Source: PGYT01 sp963675055
GTDB lineage: Bacteria > Bacteroidota > Ignavibacteria > Ignavibacteriales > Melioribacteraceae
Length of the DNA: 64,000 bases
NCBI GenBank assembly: GCA_963675055.2
Contig: CAXXJE010000002.1
Location: forward strand, 2,914,001 to 2,978,000
Direction: 5' to 3'
Numbering within the stretch: the first letter of the stretch is position 1; each line of letters begins with the position of its first letter. Shown one piece after another: positions 19,018 to 26,579 of this stretch. The translations under genes and the position numbers were made by a program. The notes beneath the pieces were generated by a model, which was given only the letters and a program-made list of their open reading frames with translations, was not told the DNA's origin and searched no databases.

Positions 19018-19299
19018 ATGACACTAGATGCACTCGGGATGATTGAAACAAAAGGTTTGGTTGGTTCTATTGAAGCTGCCGATGCAATGGTAAAAGCAGC
19101 TAAAGTTGAACTAATTGGCAAAGAAACAATCGGCGGCGGTTACGTAACCGTAATGGTCAGGGGTGATGTAGGAGCGGTTAAAGCGGCAACAGATGCAGGA
19201 GCTGCTGCAGCACAGAGAGTCGGCGAATTGGTTTCTGTTCATGTTATTCCTCGCCCTCACTCCGATGTTGAATTGATACTTCCTCAACGATCCAAATAA
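19018..19299 (+). CDS. Bacterial microcompartment shell protein, BMC-H (PduA/EutM type)
   Basis: 93-residue single-BMC-domain protein expected to form hexagonal shell tiles. It matches the PduA/EutM/CcmK pattern along its whole length: LGMIETKGLVGSIEAADAM, MVRGDVGAVKAATDAG, VGELVSVHVIPRPHSDVE. The pore loop (about residues 37-42) reads TIGGGY where PduA-type shells have a Ser-containing KIGSGL, so the central pore is lined mainly by Gly. GGGAG at 19004-19008 precedes ATG 19018. Eleven bases after its stop a second, extended BMC-H gene begins. No vertex (BMC-P) or trimer gene is in the window. Confidence 0.95.
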   Translation: MTLDALGMIETKGLVGSIEAADAMVKAAKVELIGKETIGGGYVTVMVRGDVGAVKAATDAGAAAAQRVGELVSVHVIPRPHSDVELILPQRSK

Positions 19300-19309
19300 T
19301 TGAAAGTAT

Positions 19310-20149
19310 ATGCAACTCGCTTTAGGATTAATAGAAACTAAAGGTTTAATAGGTGCAATTGAAGCTGCCGATGCAATGGCAAAGGCAGCAAATATTAAAA
19401 TCCTGAATAAGGAAAAGAGTACTGCCGCACTTATTACGATTAAAATTGAAGGCGAAGTGGCTGCTGTTAAATCGGCAGTAGATGCCGGAGCAGCCGCAGC
19501 ACAGCGAGTTGGGCAACTGGTAAGCGCGCATATAATTCCCCGTCCACATGATGACTTAGACTCCATAGTTAATCAAACAGACAGTGTTATAACTGTAAGT
19601 AAAAAGGCAAGTTTCACTTCTTTAACAAAGAAGAAACCTACCAAGACTCCACTCCCGGTTGTTGAAAAAAGAGAATCGGTTATAAAAGCCGGAGAGTCTG
19701 TTGGCAATGACATGGAAGAGGATAATGTGGAATTACTTTCGGATGATTCTTCAGAAGAGCTTACTACTCAGGAAACTGTTGAAAATGATCAACAGGACGC
19801 GTTTAGTGATGTTTCTCCTTCCCCAGCTGAACCGGAGCAGCCAGTTGAAAATGTTGATGAAAAAACTTCCGGGTTAGATGAGAATAAAAAGGAAGAATCG
19901 GATGCAATATCTCACCTCGACAGACTTAGAGAGGAAGCAAAAGCTGAGGTATCGTCAGATGATGATGAGTTAGATACAGAATTGGACACCGGTGATGGTG
20001 TGTCTATTCCACCGCTTGAAGAACTTGAAAAATTAAATGTACACGAGCTAAGAAAACTTGCTCGAAGTATAAAGACATTCCCAATTAAGGGGAGGGAAAT
20101 TTCCAAAGCCAACAGGGGCACTCTACTCGATTTATTCAGTCATTTATAA
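19310..20149 (+). CDS. BMC-H shell protein with long acidic linker and C-terminal helical domain
   Basis: 279 residues. Residues 1-85 are a BMC domain closely related to the upstream gene (LGLIETKGLIGAIEAADAM, AVKSAVDAGAAAAQRVGQLV, IIPRPHDDL) but with a different pore loop (about 36-40, KSTAA). Residues about 86-235 are a low-complexity, strongly acidic, presumably disordered linker preceded by a basic patch (KKKPTKTP). The last 43 residues form a compact helical segment (EELEKLNVHELRKLARSI, KGREISKANRGTLLDLF) resembling SAP or Rho-N-like helix-extended-loop-helix folds. Extended shell proteins such as EutK and PduK exist, so this may recruit a partner or nucleic acid to the shell. Domain assignment of the tail is tentative. 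Confidence 0.88.
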   Translation: MQLALGLIETKGLIGAIEAADAMAKAANIKILNKEKSTAALITIKIEGEVAAVKSAVDAGAAAAQRVGQLVSAHIIPRPHDDLDSIVNQTDSVITVSKKASFTSLTKKKPTKTPLPVVEKRESVIKAGESVGNDMEEDNVELLSDDSSEELTTQETVENDQQDAFSDVSPSPAEPEQPVENVDEKTSGLDENKKEESDAISHLDRLREEAKAEVSSDDDELDTELDTGDGVSIPPLEELEKLNVHELRKLARSIKTFPIKGREISKANRGTLLDLFSHL

Positions 20150-20185
20150 ACTTCGTTTCGAATAAGAAATATTAATTGCATAAGT

Positions 20186-20227
20186 AAGGGGATTATTTCA
20201 TTTTATCGGATACTCCCTTTTTTTATA
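20186..20227 (+). terminator. Probable terminator of the shell operon
   Basis: aaggg (20186-20190) pairs with ccctt (20215-20219), possibly extended by wobble pairs, around a ~24-base loop, and the right arm runs into seven or more T (20218 onward). It lies between the extended BMC gene and the YbbR gene. The stem is short, so this is moderate evidence. Confidence 0.4.
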
Positions 20228-20235
20228 TTTGAAAT

Positions 20236-21147
20236 ATGAAATACAAACTGGTCACAATCATATCAATTTTTATTTTCTCAACACTTCTTTGGGTATTCGT
20301 CTCCTTTTCAAGTGATTATTCAACTACTATTAAAGTTCCTGTTAGAATTACAAATATTCCCGAGGGATATTCAACAATTGACTTGTCAACTTCGTCAGTG
20401 GCAATTAGCGTTAAAGGGCAGGGATGGCAGTTGGCTCAGCTAACTTTCGGGTTGCAGGATTATCTCAATATTTCATTTAACGGTACAAGTGACGATCAGA
20501 CTGTATCGGTACGTAATGTTCTGGAGCAGAATTCCTGGATTACATCCAGCATACAGGTTATAATGGTTGAACCCGCACAAATTAAATATTCAGTTGAACG
20601 TATTAATTACAAGGTCGTAAAAATTGTACCGAAGGTTTCATTGTCATATAAAACCGGTTATGATATGGTTTCTGATATTAGTATTGATCCGGATACTTTG
20701 CAGATTTCAGGACCTAAAAGCATAATAAAAAATATAGAATTTATTGAGACTGTGAGCGCCAATCTTGAAGAACTTGATAGAGCTCAAACTGTTGAACTCG
20801 AACTGGCAAAAAATGATGGTGTGAATTACGGTACTGATAAAACCAAACTCAGTTTCGATGTTCAGAAAATTGTTGATAAAACATTTGAGAATATCACTGT
20901 TGAGCGGAAGGGAATTCCTCCGTCACGTGATTTAGTTTTATTCCCTGAAAAGGTTAAAGTAGTACTCAGAGGAGGAATAAATATTCTGGGACAAATGGAT
21001 GATTTGAAGATCAAGTTATATGTCAATTTCAGGCAGGCACTTGAGGATACGCTCGGATCAATAGTCCCGATTGTGGAAGTTCCGGAATTCACAACCCTTA
21101 TTGATATTAGACCTAAACGACTTGATTATATAATAAAACAATATTGA
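20236..21147 (+). CDS. YbbR/CdaR-like membrane-anchored protein
   Basis: 303 residues with one N-terminal membrane helix (about 5-25, LVTIISIFIFSTLLWVFVSF) followed by YbbR-type beta repeats outside the membrane (STTIKVPVRITNIPEGY, VKIVPKVSLSYKTGYDMV, ISGPKSIIKNIEFIETV). In Firmicutes YbbR (CdaR) regulates the diadenylate cyclase CdaA and the two are adjacent. No cyclase gene flanks it here, so only the fold is supported. The stop overlaps the TTG/ATG start zone of tmk. Confidence 0.8.
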   Translation: MKYKLVTIISIFIFSTLLWVFVSFSSDYSTTIKVPVRITNIPEGYSTIDLSTSSVAISVKGQGWQLAQLTFGLQDYLNISFNGTSDDQTVSVRNVLEQNSWITSSIQVIMVEPAQIKYSVERINYKVVKIVPKVSLSYKTGYDMVSDISIDPDTLQISGPKSIIKNIEFIETVSANLEELDRAQTVELELAKNDGVNYGTDKTKLSFDVQKIVDKTFENITVERKGIPPSRDLVLFPEKVKVVLRGGINILGQMDDLKIKLYVNFRQALEDTLGSIVPIVEVPEFTTLIDIRPKRLDYIIKQY

Positions 21148-21149
21148 AT

Positions 21150-21752
21150 ATGTTTATTACTTTTGAAGGATTGGACTTCTGCGGAAAATCGACGCAGGTG
21201 AAATTATTGCAAGAATATTTAAGCGCTAAGGGAGCGAAGATTGAATTGATTCGCGAGCCCGGAGGCACCTCCATCTCAGAGAAAATCAGGGATATATTAC
21301 TCGATCGAAACAATGATAAGATGAAAATAGAGACTGAATTGTTGCTGTTTTCCGCAAGTAGGGCACAACTTGTTAGAGAAAGAATTATACCTTTGCTTGA
21401 AGACGACTATTATGTAATTTCCGATCGGTTTCATGATTCTTCTATTGCATATCAAGGATACGGCAGAGGAATTGATATCCATAAGGTTCGCGAAATTCAG
21501 GACTTTGCAATATCGGGAGCTGAACCTGATTTGACTTTTTTTATTGATATACCGGTAGAAGAGGTTAATAATAGGAAAAAGAAATTCAAACCGGAGAGCT
21601 GGGACAGAATTGAAGTATCGTTTGATGATTTTTACGAGAGAGTTAGAAAAGGCTATATTGAACTAAGCGGCAAAAGTGACCGTTTTATAATTCTAAACGG
21701 ATTACAGTCAATCGAACAAATTCACTCTCAGGTTGTAAAAGCGATTGGATAA
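21150..21752 (+). CDS. tmk: Thymidylate kinase
   Basis: Phosphorylates dTMP to dTDP. About 200 residues from ATG 21150 (MFITFEGLD); a TTG at 21144 would overlap the previous stop and add only two residues. P-loop FEGLDFCGKSTQ (residues 5-16), with Phe-Cys where the common form has Gly-Ser/Ala, DR-motif in VISDRFHDSSIAYQGYGRG, and the LIREPGGT segment are all present. Length is normal. Confidence 0.95.
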   Translation: MFITFEGLDFCGKSTQVKLLQEYLSAKGAKIELIREPGGTSISEKIRDILLDRNNDKMKIETELLLFSASRAQLVRERIIPLLEDDYYVISDRFHDSSIAYQGYGRGIDIHKVREIQDFAISGAEPDLTFFIDIPVEEVNNRKKKFKPESWDRIEVSFDDFYERVRKGYIELSGKSDRFIILNGLQSIEQIHSQVVKAIG

Positions 21753-21770
21753 TTTTCTAAAGGAACTGAA

Positions 21771-23429
21771 ATGAAAGCACAATATAAACTACTCCTGTCT
21801 ATTTTATTATTCATATCCCTGACCGGGTTTATTAAAAGCGACAGTGATATATTTTTCCGGATTTCTAAAAGTATAGATGTTTTCGGCAGAGTTTACCGGG
21901 AGGTGACACTCAATTATGTCGATGATGTAATTCCCGAGGAATTTATGATTTCTGGAATTAAAGGTATGCTTTCCTCTCTGGATCCTTATACTAATTACAT
22001 TGATGAATCGATGAAAAAAGATATCGATTTGATGACTAAAGGTAAATATGGCGGTATTGGAGCTAGTGTGGGCATTCGCAACAGTAAAGTGACAATTGTT
22101 GATTTAATTGAAGGCTATTCAGCACAAAGGCAGGGGCTTCGCATAGGTGATGTTATTAAGCAAGTTGACGGGGTTGAGATTTCCAAAAAGAACTATGATG
22201 ATCTGGGTAAACATCTTCAGGGAGACCCGGGCAAAGTAGTTCAGATGGTTATCGAGCGCGATGGCTCGACAGATGACCTTGTTTTCGATCTGGTTCTGGA
22301 AGAGGTACGCGTTAAAAATCTGACTTATTCCGGCTTCGTGCCTAAAAGCAGCAATAATATCTATCTTAAACTCAGCAGTTTTTCAAGGTCGGCAGGCGAT
22401 GAAATTAAACGCGCAATTCTTGATTTGAATAAAGAAAAAGAGATACACTCAATCATTCTTGATTTACGCGGAAATCCTGGCGGATTACTTGACCAGGCCA
22501 TTGATGTAGCTGAGAAGTTTCTTAAAAAAGATCAGCTGATTGTCTCTGTAATTGGCCGTGATACGTCAAATGTAACAAGCTACTATGCTAAAGAAGAACC
22601 GGTTGCAGGCGAAAGTAGATTAATTGTCCTCATGAATGAAGGCTCCGCGTCAGCTTCCGAGATTGTTGCCGGTGCAATACAGGATCATGACAGGGGAGTG
22701 ATTTTAGGTAGCCAGTCGTATGGGAAAGGACTTGTTCAAACCGTAATTCCGATGTCATACAATACCTCACTTAAAATTACAACTGCCCGTTATTATACTC
22801 CAAGCGGACGGTGCATACAGAAAGTGAATTATTCTGATGATAACAAAGTGCTTTCAAATGTTATCTACAACAAAGAGAAAGAGTTTAACACAGATAATAA
22901 AAGAATAGTCTTCGCCGCCGGTGGTATTGAACCTGACACATCGATCTCAAACAAGTCTGAATCTGAACAAGTACATCGAATACTGGCGCGTGGAATGTTT
23001 TTTAGGTTTGCAACACGGTTCTATAATCAAAATCCTGAAATGAAGATTGATGATTTTTCGGACGATACATATTTCAATAAATTTGTCGAGTTTCTCGATA
23101 AACAAAAGTTTGATTATTCCTCAAAAGCTGAGAAGCTATTGAATGACCTGAAGGAATTTACAGAGCAGAATAGTTATCTGAGTAATCTTGATCCGGATGT
23201 TGACGCACTTATTGAAAAGTGTAAGAATCTGGAATCCGCCGAACTTGAACGATTTCGGCCTGATGTGGTAAGGGGAATTAGAAGAGAAATTGCCTCCAGA
23301 ATTATGGGTAAAGAAGGGCTGGTTATGGAGTCATTGAAGGATGATAAGCAATTCGAAACGGCATTGGATATTTTAGGGCAATCAGAAACTTACTCGACGT
23401 TATTAGCATATACTGATGGTAATAATTGA
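21771..23429 (+). CDS. S41 family C-terminal processing peptidase (CtpA/Prc-like)
   Basis: 552-residue periplasmic tail-specific protease. N-terminal hydrophobic signal/anchor (about 5-22), helical region, PDZ domain (about 100-180; GYSAQRQGLRIGDVIKQVDG), then the S41 core with the catalytic Ser in NEGSASASEIVAGA and the catalytic Lys in SQSYGKGLVQT. The C-terminal ~150 residues are helical. Sits behind tmk with 18 bases between them and overlaps the start of the following transporter gene by 14 bases, suggesting coupling. Confidence 0.93.
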   Translation: MKAQYKLLLSILLFISLTGFIKSDSDIFFRISKSIDVFGRVYREVTLNYVDDVIPEEFMISGIKGMLSSLDPYTNYIDESMKKDIDLMTKGKYGGIGASVGIRNSKVTIVDLIEGYSAQRQGLRIGDVIKQVDGVEISKKNYDDLGKHLQGDPGKVVQMVIERDGSTDDLVFDLVLEEVRVKNLTYSGFVPKSSNNIYLKLSSFSRSAGDEIKRAILDLNKEKEIHSIILDLRGNPGGLLDQAIDVAEKFLKKDQLIVSVIGRDTSNVTSYYAKEEPVAGESRLIVLMNEGSASASEIVAGAIQDHDRGVILGSQSYGKGLVQTVIPMSYNTSLKITTARYYTPSGRCIQKVNYSDDNKVLSNVIYNKEKEFNTDNKRIVFAAGGIEPDTSISNKSESEQVHRILARGMFFRFATRFYNQNPEMKIDDFSDDTYFNKFVEFLDKQKFDYSSKAEKLLNDLKEFTEQNSYLSNLDPDVDALIEKCKNLESAELERFRPDVVRGIRREIASRIMGKEGLVMESLKDDKQFETALDILGQSETYSTLLAYTDGNN

Positions 23430-24210
23430 AATCGTAATACTTCTTTTTCTTGGTTTTGTTACCGGTATTCTTTCAGGATTGCTGGGGATAGGCGGAGGTA
23501 TACTGTTTATCCCGATTCTATACTTTCTTTTTGATGCACAGGGTTTACCTCACAACCTGTTATTTTTATCCGTTGTTTCTACTTCTTTATTCGCTGCTGC
23601 ATTTACATCAACCTCATCAGCAGTAAATCATCATTTTCGTAATAATATAAAACATAAGGAAGCCTTTTTCCTTGGCATCGGGGCACTCGTTAGCGCCGTA
23701 TCAATTCCGGTTTTACTAAAGGGTATTAATTCGGAATTTATTAAGTATTTCCTTGCTTTTATTTTGAGCCTGGTAGCCGCTCAGTTATGGATTGAGCAAC
23801 GAACTGGGGATTTCCGAAGATTAAAATTAAAAAAGCCATACCTCATTCCGGCAGGTATACTTATTGCCGCGATAGCCTCTACAGGAGGAATCGGCGGAGG
23901 AGTATTTTTTGTGCCTGTTCTGTACTATTTATTTGATGTTAGTTTCAAGGAATCAGTTGGAACAGCAGTAGTAGGAGTTGCCCTTACTACTATAGCGGCA
24001 TCATCTTCATATTTACTACTGTATCATAATATTTCCGACGGGTTCATTGGACATGTATATTTACGGGCTGGTTTATCCCTTGGTTTCGGCGCAATCTTCG
24101 GTTCATTTATTGGCGCAAAATTGGTTTTTAAAATATCTTCATCTGTCATCAAGAAGATTTTTTCATTATTTTTAATCGCCGTCATTATCAAAATACTAAC
24201 GACGAATTGA
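23416..24210 (+). CDS. TauE/SafE family membrane transporter
   Basis: 264 residues, about eight hydrophobic segments, with the two family repeats each beginning with a glycine-rich motif: GILSGLLGIGGGILFIPIL (about 14-32) and ASTGGIGGGVFFVPVLYYLFD (about 154-175, cited in part). Members export sulfite, sulfoacetate or related organic anions, or take up sulfur compounds; the substrate cannot be assigned. Starts inside the protease gene (14-base overlap), and its stop overlaps the next small gene's upstream start codon. Confidence 0.88.
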   Translation: MVIIEIVILLFLGFVTGILSGLLGIGGGILFIPILYFLFDAQGLPHNLLFLSVVSTSLFAAAFTSTSSAVNHHFRNNIKHKEAFFLGIGALVSAVSIPVLLKGINSEFIKYFLAFILSLVAAQLWIEQRTGDFRRLKLKKPYLIPAGILIAAIASTGGIGGGVFFVPVLYYLFDVSFKESVGTAVVGVALTTIAASSSYLLLYHNISDGFIGHVYLRAGLSLGFGAIFGSFIGAKLVFKISSSVIKKIFSLFLIAVIIKILTTN

Positions 24211-24212
24211 AT

Positions 24213-24494
24213 ATGATAAAATCTTTTAGAAAAGATGCTGTATTTGACAGATGTCCTGAGTGCAAATCAATTGGTGCACTTAGGAGATCACGTGCAAGGA
24301 ATTCGTGGGAGTATCTTGTTAAGAATTCCGGATTCTCAAATATGTACAGGTGCCGCGAGTGTGGCTGGCGTGGAATGAAATCCAATTTCAGCCTTAAAAG
24401 AATATCACCGAAAGTAATTCTAATGTATTTATTGTTTATTATGTTCGTCGCAGTTTTTGTAAGGTTTGTGATACTGAAGTTCATTATGAGATAA
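24213..24494 (+). CDS. Small zinc-ribbon protein with C-terminal membrane helix
   Basis: 93 residues from ATG 24213 (a TTG at 24207 overlaps the previous stop). Two CxxC knuckles, CPEC (about 13-16) and CREC (about 48-51, followed by GWRG), make a four-cysteine zinc ribbon; residues about 69-90 form one hydrophobic helix (VILMYLLFIMFVAVFVRFVIL), so the ribbon is probably cytoplasmic and membrane tethered. Function unknown. Last gene of the tmk-protease-transporter run. Confidence 0.65.
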   Translation: MIKSFRKDAVFDRCPECKSIGALRRSRARNSWEYLVKNSGFSNMYRCRECGWRGMKSNFSLKRISPKVILMYLLFIMFVAVFVRFVILKFIMR

Positions 24495-24598
24495 ATACAA
24501 AAAAAAATCACTTCTCCTTTTCTAATTTTAACGAAAAAATTATTTTTAGAACCGAAAAAAAATTGATTTGTATAAGATGCGTAAAAAAATATGCATCA

Positions 24599-24606
24599 TA
24601 TGTTTG
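24599..24606 (+). promoter_or_regulatory. htpG: TAnnTTTG-like -7 element upstream of htpG
   Basis: tatgtttg at 24599-24606 matches the TAnnTTTG element used by the primary sigma factor of Bacteroidota. No convincing -33 TTG lies at the expected distance, and AT-rich DNA gives chance matches, so this is a weak candidate. The region 24495-24631 otherwise holds only A/T tracts and a 5-base inverted repeat (gatgc...gcatc). Confidence 0.25.
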
Positions 24607-24631
24607 AAAATAATGCTTTTTAGGAGGTAAA

Positions 24632-26545
24632 ATGAGCGATAAAAACAGCAATACCAAACAATTTGAGTTTAAAGCCGAGGTTAAACAGCTTCTAAACATT
24701 TTAGTGCATTCCTTATATACCAACAGGGAAATATTTCTTAGGGAATTAATATCCAATGCTTCCGATGCGATAGATAAGCTAAGATTTGAATCCAATAAAG
24801 GGACTAAAATTGATCAATCGGATCTGGCACATGAAATAGTACTCGAATTGAATGATAAAGATAATACTATTACGATAACCGATACAGGAATCGGTATGAC
24901 GGAAGAAGATATTGTAACCAACATTGGTACAATCGCTAAATCCGGTTCAGCTGATTTCATCAAGCAACTTTCTGAAAGTAAATCCGAAGTAAATAATATT
25001 ATTGGACGATTCGGTGTCGGCTTCTATTCAGTATTCATGGTGGCTGATAAAGTTGAATTAACAACCAAGTCATTCAAAGAAGATGAACCGGCGTATAAAT
25101 GGATTTCGGATGGACTTGGAAGTTATGAGATTCAAGTACTGGATGAAAAAGTTCAGCGCGGGACGAGTATAAAAGTATTTCTGAAAGAAGATGCCAAGGA
25201 ATTCACTGAGAAATACAGAGTTGAGCAGATTATCAAGAAACATTCGAATTTCATTTCATTCCCCATTAAACTTGAAAATGAACAGGTAAATACAGTTTCG
25301 GCTATATGGCGTGAGCCGAAATCGAATTTGAAAAAAGAACAGTATAATGAGTTTTATAAGTTTTTAACCTTTGATTCCGACGAACCAATTGAAATAATTC
25401 ACAAATCAGTTGATGCCCCGATACAGTTCAACTGTCTGTTATTCGTTCCCTCAAAAAACCTTGATATGTTCGGATTTAACAGGGATGATTACGGTCTGGA
25501 TTTGTATGTTAGGCGCGTACTCATACAGCACAAAAACAAAGACCTTCTTCCTGAATATCTCAGCTTCATTAAAGGGGTTGTTGATTCGGAAGATCTTCCT
25601 CTTAATATTTCCCGTGAAACACTACAGGAAAACCTGGTGTTTACAAAAATATCGAATAGTGTAACCGGACAGGTACTGAGTAGTCTTGAAAAACTTGCTA
25701 AAGATGACGTTGAAAAGTACAATAAATTCTGGTCGGAACATGGCAAGATATTCAAGATGGGATATAGTGATTACTCAAACCGTGAGAAGTATATGGAACT
25801 GCTGAGGTTTAATTCATCCGGCGGTGCTTCAGACAAGGAGCTTGTTTCTCTCGCATCATATGTTGAAAGAATGAAAAAGGATCAGAAGGAAATATATTAC
25901 ATGTTCGGTGCAAGCAGGGAAGCGGTTGCGATGGATCCGCACGTGGAAATATTCAAGCGTAAAGGTATTGAGGTCTTGTATGTGTATGACCCGGCAGATG
26001 AATTTGTAATGAGTTCACTCGATAAGTACAAGGATTTCGAGATTAAATCTGTGGATCAGGCCGATCTTGAGAAAATTGATAAACTTGAAGATACCGAAAC
26101 AGACAAACCAAAAGCTGAAAATCTGAGCGATGACGATGAACTTCAGTTAAAGAGCCTTCTTTCTAAAATGAAAGAGTTTTTAGGCGATAAAGTAACTGAA
26201 GTTAAAGTATCTCAAAGACTTCAGGACAGTCCTGCTTGTCTGGTGAATCAGGATAATACAATGTCATCATCTATGCAGAAAATTATGAGCATGGTAAATA
26301 AGGATTCGTCAGTTCCGGTAAAGATTATGGAAATAAATAAAGACCACGATCTGGTTAGGAATATGTTAAGGATTTTCAAAACCAATGCGGAAGACGATTT
26401 CATTAAAAATGCGACCGAGCAATTATATGAAAGTTCATTGCTGCTTGAGGGATATTTGACAGATCCTCATAAACTGGTTGGAAGAATAAATGATCTCCTT
26501 TCTAAGTCCAGTGACTGGTACACTTCAGTTAAGAATATAAAGTAG
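24632..26545 (+). CDS. htpG: Chaperone HtpG (Hsp90)
   Basis: 637-residue ATP-dependent chaperone of standard length. N-terminal GHKL ATPase motifs: LVHSLYTNREIFLRELISNA-type helix with NASDAIDKLRF, DTGIGMT, GRFGVGFYSVFMVAD. Middle domain with RRVLIQ and DSEDLPLNISRETLQ, and the C-terminal dimerisation domain are intact. A strong ribosome site (aggaggt, 24622-24628) precedes the ATG. Transcribed convergently with the exonuclease/GIY-YIG gene, with a shared hairpin between them. Confidence 0.98.
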   Translation: MSDKNSNTKQFEFKAEVKQLLNILVHSLYTNREIFLRELISNASDAIDKLRFESNKGTKIDQSDLAHEIVLELNDKDNTITITDTGIGMTEEDIVTNIGTIAKSGSADFIKQLSESKSEVNNIIGRFGVGFYSVFMVADKVELTTKSFKEDEPAYKWISDGLGSYEIQVLDEKVQRGTSIKVFLKEDAKEFTEKYRVEQIIKKHSNFISFPIKLENEQVNTVSAIWREPKSNLKKEQYNEFYKFLTFDSDEPIEIIHKSVDAPIQFNCLLFVPSKNLDMFGFNRDDYGLDLYVRRVLIQHKNKDLLPEYLSFIKGVVDSEDLPLNISRETLQENLVFTKISNSVTGQVLSSLEKLAKDDVEKYNKFWSEHGKIFKMGYSDYSNREKYMELLRFNSSGGASDKELVSLASYVERMKKDQKEIYYMFGASREAVAMDPHVEIFKRKGIEVLYVYDPADEFVMSSLDKYKDFEIKSVDQADLEKIDKLEDTETDKPKAENLSDDDELQLKSLLSKMKEFLGDKVTEVKVSQRLQDSPACLVNQDNTMSSSMQKIMSMVNKDSSVPVKIMEINKDHDLVRNMLRIFKTNAEDDFIKNATEQLYESSLLLEGYLTDPHKLVGRINDLLSKSSDWYTSVKNIK

Positions 26546-26551
26546 TAATTA

Positions 26552-26579
26552 AGGCTGGGTTCTTTCCGGGATCCAGCCT
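26552..26579. terminator. Hairpin between convergent htpG and exonuclease genes
   Basis: aggctgggt (26552-26560) pairs with atccagcct (26571-26579), nine base pairs with one G-T wobble and a ten-base loop. It lies between two convergent genes and overlaps the last base pairs of the minus-strand stop codon, so it may terminate both transcripts. Neither side has a clear T-run, which weakens the call. Confidence 0.45.
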
